Below, piece after piece: positions 17,402 to 27,788 of a DNA stretch of 55,910 nt. The notes beneath the pieces were generated by a model. The model did not search any database. It saw only the letters and a program-made list of their open reading frames with translations, and was not told where the DNA came from. Within the stretch, counting starts at the first letter, position 1. Each line of letters starts with the position of its first letter. The position numbers and the translations under genes are program-made. Origin of the DNA: Arthrobacter ulcerisalmonis (GTDB taxonomy: Bacteria; Actinomycetota; Actinomycetes; Actinomycetales; Micrococcaceae); NCBI RefSeq assembly GCF_900609065.1, contig NZ_UXAU01000032.1, positions 1-55,910 of the forward strand. The letters run 5' to 3'.

Positions 17402-18470
17402 CGTCCAGCTTCGAATCGATACCGTCGGCCTGCACAGGCGTCTGGTCCGCATTACTTTCGGCGGCAACCACGGGATCGCCGTGGACTGAGCCGCGGTCGT
17501 TCTTCTGCGTGTCACCGCGGGTCTTGAGCAGGCTGGCCACCGTGGCCACCGTGATCGTGGCACCGATGAACAGCAGCGAGAACCAGATGGGGATTTCCGG
17601 AACCCAGAGCAGCGGCTGGCCACCGTTGATGAAGCTCAGCTCGTTGACGTGCAGGGCGTGGAAGACGAGCTTGACGCCGATGAACGCGAGGATGACAGCC
17701 AGGCCCTGGGCCAGGTAAACCAGACGTTCCAGGAGTCCGCCGATGAGGAAGAACAGCTGACGGAGGCCCATCAGCGCAAAAGCGTTGGCCGTGAACACGA
17801 TGTATGCCTCGTTGGTGAGACCGTAGATCGCGGGGATGGAGTCGACCGCAAAGATCAGGTCAACGAAGCCGATGGCGATGATGGTCAGCAGCATGGGCGT
17901 AACGAAGCGCGTGCCACCCTTCTTTACGGTGAGCTTGTCCTCGTGGTACTCGTCGGTGACGGGCAGGATCCGGCGGACCAGCTGCATGAACTTTCCATCA
18001 GCGGGGTTGGAATCGTGGCCACCGAACGCTTGCTTGTAGGCCAAGAACAGGAGCAGCGCGCCGAAGATGTAGAAGATCCAGGAGAAGTTCTCGATCAGTC
18101 CGGCGCCGATGGCGATGAAGCCGCCGCGGAGGATGAGGGCAATGATAATGCCCACCATCAAGACTTTCTGCTGGTACATCTTGGGTACCGCGAACCCGGT
18201 CATGACGATCAGGAAGACGAAGAGGTTGTCGATCGACAGTGCCTTCTCCGTCAGGTACCCGGCAAAGTATTCACTGCCGAAGTTCCAGCCGGACACCGTG
18301 CCGATGCCCACTCCGAACAGGAGCGCCAGGCCAATATAGAACGCTGACCAACGGGCCGATTCGGCGATGGTTGGTTCGTGCGGTTTGCGGACGTGCGCAA
18401 AGAATTCGTAGACGAAGAACAGGATGGTCACGGCAATCGTGATGATCCAGATCATGGGCGTGATCTGCAT
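17391..18470 (-). CDS. TerC family integral membrane protein (Mn2+ export/homeostasis type)
   Basis: 359 residues with about 9 hydrophobic helices. The TerC hallmark KALSIDNLFVFLIV near residue 80 and IGFVDLIFAVDSIPAI near 205 carry paired acidic residues in the membrane. The charged C-terminal tail (about 305-359) is not conserved. ATG 18470 has GGGAG upstream; a TTG four codons earlier is less likely. A yybP-ykoY riboswitch precedes it, so expression should rise with Mn2+, fitting Alx/MntP-like manganese export rather than tellurite resistance. Confidence 0.92.
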   Translation of the reverse strand: MQITPMIWIITIAVTILFFVYEFFAHVRKPHEPTIAESARWSAFYIGLALLFGVGIGTVSGWNFGSEYFAGYLTEKALSIDNLFVFLIVMTGFAVPKMYQQKVLMVGIIIALILRGGFIAIGAGLIENFSWIFYIFGALLLFLAYKQAFGGHDSNPADGKFMQLVRRILPVTDEYHEDKLTVKKGGTRFVTPMLLTIIAIGFVDLIFAVDSIPAIYGLTNEAYIVFTANAFALMGLRQLFFLIGGLLERLVYLAQGLAVILAFIGVKLVFHALHVNELSFINGGQPLLWVPEIPIWFSLLFIGATITVATVASLLKTRGDTQKNDRGSVHGDPVVAAESNADQTPVQADGIDSKLDARK

Positions 18471-18504
18471 GATGGCTCCCAAAGGGTAGGCGTGTAGTAG
18501 GACG

Positions 18505-18606
18505 CCAAGGTCTCCTCCGCCCGGACAGAACCGGAACCGACGGGCCCGGGATGCGCCACTGCATCCGTACTGACGGGCCGATCACAGACGGGAGTACTCC
18601 CCTTGA
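18505..18606 (-). ncRNA. yybP-ykoY (manganese-sensing) riboswitch upstream of terC
   Basis: On the minus strand the 5' element CAAGGGGAGTA pairs with the 3' element GAGGAGACCTTGG to close the domain; CCCGTCAGTACGG and long GC helices lie between. This matches the yybP-ykoY layout (GGGGAGUA at the 5' side, GGAGACC at the 3' side). It ends about 35 nt before the terC start; a small GGCGT/ACGCC hairpin and the SD GGGAG lie in between. Confidence 0.85.
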
Positions 18607-18632
18607 TGCTTCAATCATAACCCAGGTCAGGC

Positions 18633-18657
18633 GGCTGGCGCCACGCAGGCGCCAGCC
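18633..18657 (-). terminator. Hairpin after the DUF808 gene
   Basis: Perfect 10-bp stem GGCTGGCGCC/GGCGCCAGCC with a 5-nt loop, 31 nt past the DUF808 stop and before the Mn riboswitch. No U-tract. Confidence 0.55.
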
Positions 18658-18692
18658 AGCTGAACGCACCCAGGCCAGCTGAACGCACCTAG
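18655..18692. repeat. Tandem 19-bp direct repeat at the DUF808 3' end
   Basis: Two head-to-tail copies of GCCAGCTGAACGCACCYAG (18655-18673, 18674-18692) differ at one base. The second covers the DUF808 stop codon; the first overlaps the hairpin arm. Confidence 0.8.
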
Positions 18693-19711
18693 GCCGGCGG
18701 GTGCGCCTCATCCTTGGCTTGCCGGTAACCGCCGACGACGGCGCGCAGGTCGCCTTCCTCGTGGCCACCTTTGGCTTTGCCGAACGGCAGCGCCTTCAGC
18801 ACCGGATGCAGGATCACCATGACGGCAAACCCCCAGACGGTTCCGATAATGGCGGAGCAGATGGTGTTGACCAGCCACCCCAGCGGCCCGCCCACCACTG
18901 ACAGTTCGGCTACGGGAGCTTCAAGGGCGTGGATGATGTCGTAGGGGCCATGCCAGCCGAGATCGTGCGCACCCTGGACCATAATGTGGCCACCCACCCA
19001 GAGCATGGCGATGGTGCCCACCAGCGTGATGGTGCCCAGGACCGCCGGCATGCCACGGACCAGCAGTTCGCCAACCCGTTTGGCACCTGCGGAATCCTTG
19101 CCCGCAAGGTGCAGGCCGACGTCGTCCATCTTGACGATCAGCGCCACCACGCCGTAGACGCCGATGGTGATGATGATGGCCACCACGACCAAGATGCCGG
19201 CCCGGACCCAGATGGAGGCGTCGGCGACTTCGTTCATGGAGATGACCATGATTTCGCAGGACAGGATGAAGTCGGTGGTGATGGCGCCCTTGACCACTTT
19301 GCCTTCGGCATCGGGGCCGCGTTCAACTGCTGGCGCATGCGCAGTTGCGGAATGGCCGCGGAACTTGTGCCAGACCTTCTCCGCGCCCTCATAGCAGAGG
19401 TACGTGCCGCCGAGCATGAGGATGAAGGGGATGATCCAGGGGATGAAGGCGCTGATCAGCAGCAGTGCCGGCAGGATGATCAGCAGTTTGTTGCGGAGCG
19501 AACCCCAGAAGATCTTCTTGATCATGGGCAGTTCCCGCGACGGGTCAGCGCCGGACACATATTGGGGTGTCACGGCGGCGTCATCGATGACCACTCCAGC
19601 GGCCTTGGCACTGGCCTTGGCTGCTCCCGCGGCGATGTCATCGACAGACGCAGCGGCGATCCGGGCCAAGGCCGCAATGTCGTCCAGCAGCGCAACCAGG
19701 CCGCCGCTCAT
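18689..19711 (-). CDS. DUF808 (YedI-like) membrane protein
   Basis: A 340-residue inner-membrane protein of the DUF808/YedI family, whose function is not established. It begins with the family motif SGGLVALLDDIAALARIAA and continues with KIFWGSLRNKLLIILPALLLI, TDFILSCEIMVISMNEV, and several C-terminal helices. The stop sits in a 19-bp tandem repeat. ATG start. It is divergent from the BenE-family gene. Confidence 0.9.
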   Translation of the reverse strand: MSGGLVALLDDIAALARIAAASVDDIAAGAAKASAKAAGVVIDDAAVTPQYVSGADPSRELPMIKKIFWGSLRNKLLIILPALLLISAFIPWIIPFILMLGGTYLCYEGAEKVWHKFRGHSATAHAPAVERGPDAEGKVVKGAITTDFILSCEIMVISMNEVADASIWVRAGILVVVAIIITIGVYGVVALIVKMDDVGLHLAGKDSAGAKRVGELLVRGMPAVLGTITLVGTIAMLWVGGHIMVQGAHDLGWHGPYDIIHALEAPVAELSVVGGPLGWLVNTICSAIIGTVWGFAVMVILHPVLKALPFGKAKGGHEEGDLRAVVGGYRQAKDEAHPPA

Positions 19712-19833
19712 CGGGTACCCCTGACAGGGAACGGGCGGGGCTGGTGTCGATTCGGGCTGGCGGCCGGACGCAGTATGTGCATGTTGGGAGTATATGGCCA
19801 GCCGCGGATTCCCGGCGGACGGTTCCTGACCGG

Positions 19834-19839
19834 TAGCCT
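19834..19839 (+). promoter_or_regulatory. -10 box of a probable leaderless transcript (benE)
   Basis: TAGCCT is followed by exactly 6 nt and then ATG 19846, with no Shine-Dalgarno; initiation about 7 nt past the box would start at the AUG. No convincing -35 is seen. Confidence 0.5.
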
Positions 19840-19845
19840 GCCACT

Positions 19846-21057
19846 ATGGCACGAGCAACCGCAGCAGATCAGGATCACAGGCAGCCGGCCAGGAACCGGG
19901 ATTCGCGCCCCATCGTGGCTGGCATTGTGACCGCCCTGGTCGGTTTCACCTCCTCCTTCGCCGTGGTGTTGGCTGGCCTGCGCGCGGTGGGCGCCAGTCC
20001 GGACCAAGCCGCCTCCGGCCTGCTTGCCGTGACGCTTTGCGTGGGGCTTGGGGTGCTGCTGCTGGCGTTCCGGTCCAAGGTCCCGGTCACGCTTGCGTGG
20101 TCAACTCCCGGCGCTGCCTTGCTGGCGACGTCCGGAGCGGTCGACGGCGGCTGGCCGGCCGCCGTCGGCGCCTTCCTGGTGGCAGGGGTGCTGATCGCCA
20201 TGACCGGCCTGGTGCCGGCGCTGGGACGGTTGATGACGAGGATTCCGACGGCCTTGGCGCAGGCCATGCTGGCGGGGGTGCTGCTGCAGCTGTGCCTGGC
20301 ACCCTTCCAGGCGTTGGGCAGCGTCCCGCTTTTTGTGGCGCCGGTGATCGTGTGTTGGCTGGTCATGACGAAGTTCGCCCCACGCTGGTCCGTGCCGGCC
20401 GCGTTGGTGGTGGCCCTGGCGGTCATCGGTTACTCCCTTGCATCGAGCGGGACCACCCTGGACGGCGCCCTGCTGCCCACCTTGGTCTGGACTCCCCCAA
20501 CGTTTACCCTGCAGGCCTTGGCGGGCATCGCGCTGCCACTGTTCGTGGTGACCATGGCCTCCCAGAACGTCCCCGGCGTCGCGGTGCTGCGATCCTTCGG
20601 GTACGAGACACCGTGGCGGCCGTCCATGTTGGTGACCGGGGCCGGGACCATGCTGGGAGCACCGTTTGGCGGTCATGCCATCAACTTGGCTGCCCTCAGC
20701 GCCGCACTGGCCGCCGGCGAGGAGGCCGGCAGCAACCGTGACCGGCGCTGGGTGGCCGCGTTCACCTCAGGCTTTGCCTACCTGGTGCTGGCAGCCTTTT
20801 CCACAGCGCTGGTCACCCTGGTCAGTGCCGCGCCGGCCGGCATGCTCGAGGCAGTAGCGGGACTGGCCCTCCTGGGGACACTGGCATCAGCCATCTCGTC
20901 CGCGTTGGCAGACCCCAGCGACAGGATCGCACCAGCCATCACGTTCCTGCTCGCCGCGTCAGGCCTGGCGTTTGCCGGGATCGGCTCCGCGTTCTGGGCC
21001 TTGCTGGCGGGCCTGGCAGTGCGTGCCCTGCTGAGCCCGCGTAAAGTACGCGGCTAG
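19846..21057 (+). CDS. BenE family benzoate/H+ symporter-like protein
   Basis: A 403-residue polytopic membrane protein with about 11-12 helices, related to BenE (YdcO). Family features include ALVGFTSSFAVVLAGLRAVGAS near the start, the TLAWSTPGAALL motif, GALLPTLVWTPPTF, and LFVVTMASQNVPGVAVLRSFGY. No benzoate catabolic genes are adjacent, so the substrate is uncertain. Its stop overlaps that of zapE by 4 nt in convergent orientation. Confidence 0.87.
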   Translation: MARATAADQDHRQPARNRDSRPIVAGIVTALVGFTSSFAVVLAGLRAVGASPDQAASGLLAVTLCVGLGVLLLAFRSKVPVTLAWSTPGAALLATSGAVDGGWPAAVGAFLVAGVLIAMTGLVPALGRLMTRIPTALAQAMLAGVLLQLCLAPFQALGSVPLFVAPVIVCWLVMTKFAPRWSVPAALVVALAVIGYSLASSGTTLDGALLPTLVWTPPTFTLQALAGIALPLFVVTMASQNVPGVAVLRSFGYETPWRPSMLVTGAGTMLGAPFGGHAINLAALSAALAAGEEAGSNRDRRWVAAFTSGFAYLVLAAFSTALVTLVSAAPAGMLEAVAGLALLGTLASAISSALADPSDRIAPAITFLLAASGLAFAGIGSAFWALLAGLAVRALLSPRKVRG

Positions 21058-22097
21058 GACTGGGTTTCGCGGTCCTGGCCTTCGCGTGCCAACGCCGTGA
21101 GCCGGGAAACGGCACGGAAGTACTTCTTCATGTAGCCGCCGGTCATCATCTCTTCGGTGAAGAGTTTGTCGAACGGCACGCCGCTGGCCAGGATGGGCAC
21201 GTCCTTGTCATACAACCGGTCAGCCAGCACCACAAAGCGCAACGCCACCGATTGCTCGGTGATGGTCTCCACGTTGCGCCAGACCACCCCGTCGATTCCG
21301 TTGATCAGCTGCCGGTAGCGGCTAGGGTGGACGCCGGCTAAGTGCGCAACCAAGGCGCCAAAGTCGTCGTCTGCAACCGTTTTGCCATCGAAGTCGGTCT
21401 TGATCCTGGCGGACAGGTCGCTGTTACGCAGCGGGGCCGGCGCTGCAGGGAGCCCCCGGTGCCGGAAGTCCTCGCCGTCAATCCGCAGCACATCGAACTG
21501 GTCGGCAAGCACCTGGATCTCACGTTGGAAGTCGACGGCGGCAAACCGGCCATCACCCAGGGAACCAGGCAGGGTGTTGGACGTCGCTGCCAGCTTCACG
21601 CCGGCGTCGGCCAATTCACGCATCAGGCGTGACATCAGCACGGTGTCCCCTGGATCATCCAGTTCGAATTCATCGATGCAGACCAGCTGGTAGCTGCTCA
21701 GCGCTTCCACCGTCTTCCTGAAGGACAGTGCGCCCACCAAGTTGGTGTACTCGACGAACGTCCCGAAAGCCTTGGGGCCGGGGGCAAGGTGCCAGAGCGA
21801 GGCAAGCAAGTGGGTCTTGCCCACGCCGAAGCCACCGTCGAGGTAGATGCCGGCCCTGCCCTCCACCTTCTTCTTGCTGAAAAGCTTCGAGAGCAGGCCA
21901 CCACCGGTGGCAGCCCCCACGCCCTGGCCGAATTCCTGGAGTGCCCGGACCGCGGCAGCCTGGCTGGGCTGGTTAGGGTCTGGACGGTAGCTCTCAAAGG
22001 ACACCTGGCCGAACCGAGGCGACGGGTAGAAGCCCTTGAGGAGTTCTTCCACCGACACCGCCGGTGTGCGGGCGGCGAGCTGTTCGATCTGTACCAA
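21054..22097 (-). CDS. zapE: Cell division protein ZapE (AFG1-like AAA ATPase)
   Basis: An AFG1/LACE1-family P-loop ATPase. Visible are the substrate-proximal segment GFYPSPRFGQVSFESYRPDP, Walker A GGFGVGKTHL, and Walker B with sensor region LVCIDEFELDDPGDT. The C-terminal part carries the family's RLYDKDVPILAS and EEMMTGGYMKKYFRAVSRL. E. coli ZapE is a Z-ring-associated ATPase. I place the start at TTG 22097 (MVQIEQLAARTP): a further-upstream ATG at 22154 would precede a plausible -10 (TATCAT, 22131-22136), and the intervening residues look non-coding. This start is uncertain. Confidence 0.88.
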   Translation of the reverse strand: MVQIEQLAARTPAVSVEELLKGFYPSPRFGQVSFESYRPDPNQPSQAAAVRALQEFGQGVGAATGGGLLSKLFSKKKVEGRAGIYLDGGFGVGKTHLLASLWHLAPGPKAFGTFVEYTNLVGALSFRKTVEALSSYQLVCIDEFELDDPGDTVLMSRLMRELADAGVKLAATSNTLPGSLGDGRFAAVDFQREIQVLADQFDVLRIDGEDFRHRGLPAAPAPLRNSDLSARIKTDFDGKTVADDDFGALVAHLAGVHPSRYRQLINGIDGVVWRNVETITEQSVALRFVVLADRLYDKDVPILASGVPFDKLFTEEMMTGGYMKKYFRAVSRLTALAREGQDRETQS

Positions 22098-22160
22098 GGT
22101 GGTCCGTTCTGCTGGTGGGGGTCCCCGAAAATGATACCGGCAAAACGGACCCACCTTGGT
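22093..22160. repeat. 16/17-bp near-perfect inverted repeat across the zapE start
   Basis: ACCAAGGTGGTCCGTT (22093-22108) is complementary to 22144-22160 except for one extra base. The proposed TTG start of zapE (22095-22097) lies inside the first arm; the loop holds the putative -10. Confidence 0.7.
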
Positions 22161-22178
22161 GTGCGGCCAGCGGGCCGG

Positions 22179-24052
<1,874 letters not shown>

Positions 24053-24157
24053 ACCGGCAACGCTACGCCGCGGCGCGGACGGCTGGGAGGTACCAGCTGT
24101 ACACCTCTGGGTGGGGACTCCCCTGGCCATCCCGGTTGGGTTTGACTGAACACGGAA

Positions 24158-24170
24158 GGACACACTGTCC
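24158..24170. promoter_or_regulatory. Candidate operator between XRE and CMD-like genes
   Basis: GGACA-CAC-TGTCC, a 5-bp perfect dyad with a 3-bp spacer, lies in the 155-nt divergent intergenic region. A plausible but short XRE-regulator site. Confidence 0.35.
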
Positions 24171-24207
24171 AACAGGGGAGGTAGTCCCGCGTAGAAAGAG
24201 GAGAGTC

Positions 24208-24543
24208 ATGGCAACGGAATCCACGGCAGGGTGGAATGGCGGCCACAAGGCGTTTGGCGACTTCGCCCCCGGAATGGTCCACTACACGGACCGCGTGCTT
24301 TTTGACGAGGTCTGGGAACGTCCGGGGCTGTCGAAACGGGATCGCAGCCTGATCACGGTTGCCGCGCTCACTGCCATGGGTAAGTCCGAGCAACTGAACT
24401 TCCACCTCGGCTTCGCCCGGCAGAACGGCGTGAGCGAAGAGGAACTCAAGGAAGCCATCCTGCAGCTCTCCTTCTACGCAGGCTGGCCCAACGGCATGAG
24501 TGCCATGGGGGTGGCCAAGAAAGTGTTCACGGCGGAAGGCTAG
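24208..24543 (+). CDS. Carboxymuconolactone decarboxylase family protein
   Basis: A 111-residue small helical protein of the CMD superfamily. SKRDRSLITVAALTAMG and LNFHLGFARQNGVSEEELKEAILQLSFYAG match the core, including the conserved His. No CxxC is present, so it resembles 4-carboxymuconolactone decarboxylase-type rather than AhpD peroxidase-type members. ATG 24208 follows AAGAGGAGA. The frame is open further upstream without a credible start. It is divergent from the XRE regulator; the actual substrate is unknown. Confidence 0.9.
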   Translation: MATESTAGWNGGHKAFGDFAPGMVHYTDRVLFDEVWERPGLSKRDRSLITVAALTAMGKSEQLNFHLGFARQNGVSEEELKEAILQLSFYAGWPNGMSAMGVAKKVFTAEG

Positions 24544-24672
24544 GTCCGCCAGTTCGGGCAGATGTCGTCCTGTTAACGGAATACCGACATCGTTCCGGGC
24601 GCTGACTAGGGTGGAGACGGGCCTACTTCCCGGCCCAGCACCCCCCAGCGTCCTCGACGAAAGGCCAACGCC

Positions 24673-25584
<912 letters not shown>

Positions 25585-25619
25585 CGGCCTGCCGCACTGA
25601 TGGGCGGGGCAGGGCTGAG

Positions 25620-25625
25620 TAGACT
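25620..25625 (+). promoter_or_regulatory. -10 box of a probable leaderless transcript (sufE)
   Basis: TAGACT precedes ATG 25633 by 7 nt and no SD is present. A weak -35 (CTGATG) lies 17 bp upstream of it. Confidence 0.4.
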
Positions 25626-25632
25626 TGGACCG

Positions 25633-26091
25633 ATGACTACTCCAGCCCTGCCCGCCGCCATCGCGGCCATTGTCGAAGACTTCCAGGCCCTCACTGAACC
25701 AGAGCGGCTCCAGCTCTTGCTCGAATTCTCTGAAGGATTGCCGGCACTGCCGGATCGACTCCAAGACCACCCAGAACTCCTGGAGCAGGTGGTCGAGTGC
25801 CAGTCGCCACTGTTCCTCACCATCGAGACAGACAAGCCAGCAGGTCCAGCAAGCCCGGTCAGGCTTTTCTTCAAGGCGCCACCGGAAGCCCCCACCACCC
25901 GGGGCTTCGCTGGCGTGTTGCACGAAGGGCTGGATGGCTTGACGGCCGCAGAAATCCTGGCAGTGCCGGATGACATGCCCGAACTGCTCGGCCTGACACG
26001 CGCCATCACTCCCCTGCGAATGCGCGGAATGACGGCCATGCTGGGCAGGATCAAGCGCAAAATCGCTGCAACGTCCGGCCTCAGCCGGTAA
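25633..26091 (+). CDS. sufE: SufE family sulfur-acceptor protein
   Basis: A 152-residue SufE-fold protein. In the family SufE takes persulfide sulfur from a desulfurase and passes it to Fe-S assembly. The acceptor cysteine is C56 in VVECQSPLFL, and the basic-helix motif RGFAGVLHEGLDGLTAAEIL and C-terminal SPLR-like TPLRMRGMTAML are typical. It lacks a neighbouring sufS but follows a rhodanese. Its own TANNNT box 7 nt upstream suggests an additional leaderless transcript. Confidence 0.9.
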   Translation: MTTPALPAAIAAIVEDFQALTEPERLQLLLEFSEGLPALPDRLQDHPELLEQVVECQSPLFLTIETDKPAGPASPVRLFFKAPPEAPTTRGFAGVLHEGLDGLTAAEILAVPDDMPELLGLTRAITPLRMRGMTAMLGRIKRKIAATSGLSR

Positions 26092-26103
26092 CCAGCACCA
26101 CCG

Positions 26104-26595
26104 ATGGCGCGCAAAGATTCCCAAGGTACCCCCGCCACCGCTGCCTTGGCTGCCGCAGGCGTTCGGTTTGTCCTACACCCCTATGAGCATGACCCCGGCG
26201 CGGAGAGTTACGGCACTGAAGCCGCCGAAGTCCTAGGCGTCGACCCGGCACGGGTCTTTAAGACCCTCGTGGTGGACGTTGAGGGCAAGTTGGCCGTGGG
26301 CATTGTCCCCGTCAGCGGAACACTAGACCTGAAGGCTTTGGCCGCGGTGTTGGGGGCGAAGAAAGCCAAAATGGCAGATCCTGCAGCGGCCCAGCGCCGG
26401 ACGGGCTACGTTCTGGGCGGCATCTCCCCACTCGGCCAGCGGCTGCCCTCCCCTACCGTCCTGGACAGCAGCGCCCTGGCGTTCGACACCGTATTGGTGT
26501 CCGGAGGTAAGCGGGGCCTGGACATTGAAGTGGCGCCTGCCGATCTGGTGCGTCTCACCAACGCCATCACCGCGGCCATCGGTTCCCGCGGCTAG
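26104..26595 (+). CDS. ybaK: Cys-tRNA(Pro) deacylase YbaK/EbsC
   Basis: A 163-residue YbaK/EbsC-fold trans-editing protein that hydrolyses mischarged Cys-tRNA(Pro). The conserved lysine is in ARVFKTLVV (about K53), and the family's SGTLDLKALAAVLGAKKAKM, GYVLGGISPLG and GKRGLDIEV are all present. It begins 12 nt after sufE, so it is likely cotranscribed with sseA-sufE, linking three cysteine/sulfur functions. Confidence 0.93.
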   Translation: MARKDSQGTPATAALAAAGVRFVLHPYEHDPGAESYGTEAAEVLGVDPARVFKTLVVDVEGKLAVGIVPVSGTLDLKALAAVLGAKKAKMADPAAAQRRTGYVLGGISPLGQRLPSPTVLDSSALAFDTVLVSGGKRGLDIEVAPADLVRLTNAITAAIGSRG

Positions 26596-26602
26596 CTGCG
26601 CC

Positions 26603-26689
26603 TCAGCAGCCGTCTCCCTCCAACGCGGCAGACACGCGGCGGGTGATCTCTTTCAACTCCTGCGTCTCGGCCTCGAGAAACGGCGGCAT
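26603..26689 (-). pseudogene. Possible C-terminal gene remnant (28 codons)
   Basis: On the minus strand an open frame reads PPFLEAETQELKEITRRVSA and ends shortly after. It looks amphipathic and protein-like, but has no room for a full domain and is preceded by the downstream end of the hypothetical gene. It may be a decayed fragment; chance coding is quite possible. Confidence 0.2.
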
Positions 26690-26707
26690 TCAGCCGATTG
26701 GGCCTGT

Positions 26708-27067
26708 TCAAGAGGAGATACTTCCCCAATTGAGATCCGGCGGGAGGGCAGGAGCTTGGGCACTGCCCAATCCAACCCATGAAATTCCCCAGTTATCCGT
26801 GAACACATGCGCTCTGCCCAGAGGTTCGACAATATTCTGAGCCAAGGCGTCTGCCGTTGAAGCAGGATCACCTTCTACTACGTGCGGGGAAAATTCAACA
26901 CGCCGCCCCAACACCCCGTCTTTGACGAGGGGACGCTCATAGAGCACGCAGGCGCTGTAGGCAGTATCTGCCCAAACTGCATGAATCACGACTTTCCTAT
27001 CGTTCATCTGATCCATTGCCATTTGGAAAGCTGCCATTACACGTTCGACTTCGCTTTGCTCATCCAC
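26708..27067 (-). CDS. Hypothetical protein (119 aa)
   Basis: Not recognised. A 119-residue soluble protein, predicted alpha/beta, starting VDEQSEVERVMAAFQMAMDQ. GTG start with AGGA 8 nt upstream. Hydrophobic strands KVVIHAVWADTAYSACVLYE and VEFSPHVVEG are visible. No signal peptide or membrane segment. Base composition is somewhat lower in GC than its neighbours, which fits the accessory character of 26600-30330. Confidence 0.55.
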   Translation of the reverse strand: MDEQSEVERVMAAFQMAMDQMNDRKVVIHAVWADTAYSACVLYERPLVKDGVLGRRVEFSPHVVEGDPASTADALAQNIVEPLGRAHVFTDNWGISWVGLGSAQAPALPPDLNWGSISS

Positions 27068-27229
27068 GGTTGGTCCTGATCAACTTACATCTGGTCTATC
27101 TGCCACGAAGAGGCTGCTCATGAACTAGGGTAGCGCTCTCGCTAGGGCCACCCTGTTTGGCGCACAGCGATCCTGGGAGTCCATGGTTTGATATTTCCAT
27201 GGGGACTTCAGGGACGGACTGCGTGGGCA

Positions 27230-27754
27230 ATGACGGATGAATCGACGAGGCGGGAAGGGCCCGCGCACCCTCACCCTGGGCACCAGGTTCCTCCTGCCGA
27301 CGACGACGGACCGTACCGGGTAGTCCTGGATTCTTACGCGTTCCTCAAGGGCTGGTTTATTGCTTCGATGTTGTGGCTGGCGGGGCTAGCCACTGTCATA
27401 CTTATCTCGGACGCTATCTTCGCGATGGAGACGGGCCGCTCGGACAGCTACATGTCGGGTATTCTCCCCATGATCCTGCTCTACGGTTTCGGGGTGGCCA
27501 TCTTGGCGGGGATTCCGCTCGGCGCGCTCCTGGCATTCCTGCTGCGGCCTGTCGAAAACCAATGGCTGCACGTGGCGGCCTTTTTCGCCGCACCAACACT
27601 GATCTTCTGGCTTCTTGGCGGAATACTGGGCCTGGGATTCGGGTTGGCCCTCCTTGGCCTTTGGTCCACCGTGGGCTTGGCATCCGCGATCGGGCGATTG
27701 GCGGTGCGTAGGAACGCGCCGCTCCTACCGCAGCGCGCGCTCCGATCCACCTGA
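27230..27754 (+). CDS. Small multipass membrane protein
   Basis: About 174 residues with four hydrophobic segments: around residues 45-65 (WFIASMLWLAGLATVILI), 78-100, 110-130 and 138-158 (Gly/Leu-rich). The N-terminal 30 residues are hydrophilic, Pro/His/Asp-rich, and the C-terminus is basic. I chose ATG 27230; a TTG at 27188 would add 14 residues. No family recognised. Confidence 0.6.
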   Translation: MTDESTRREGPAHPHPGHQVPPADDDGPYRVVLDSYAFLKGWFIASMLWLAGLATVILISDAIFAMETGRSDSYMSGILPMILLYGFGVAILAGIPLGALLAFLLRPVENQWLHVAAFFAAPTLIFWLLGGILGLGFGLALLGLWSTVGLASAIGRLAVRRNAPLLPQRALRST

Positions 27755-27788
27755 AAACCGTGAGCGGAGCCGGACCTGGCCCGCGCAC

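Noticed and set aside
24053..24172. 40-residue upstream extension of the XRE regulator
   Set aside because: Not family-like, and it would occupy the divergent promoter region.
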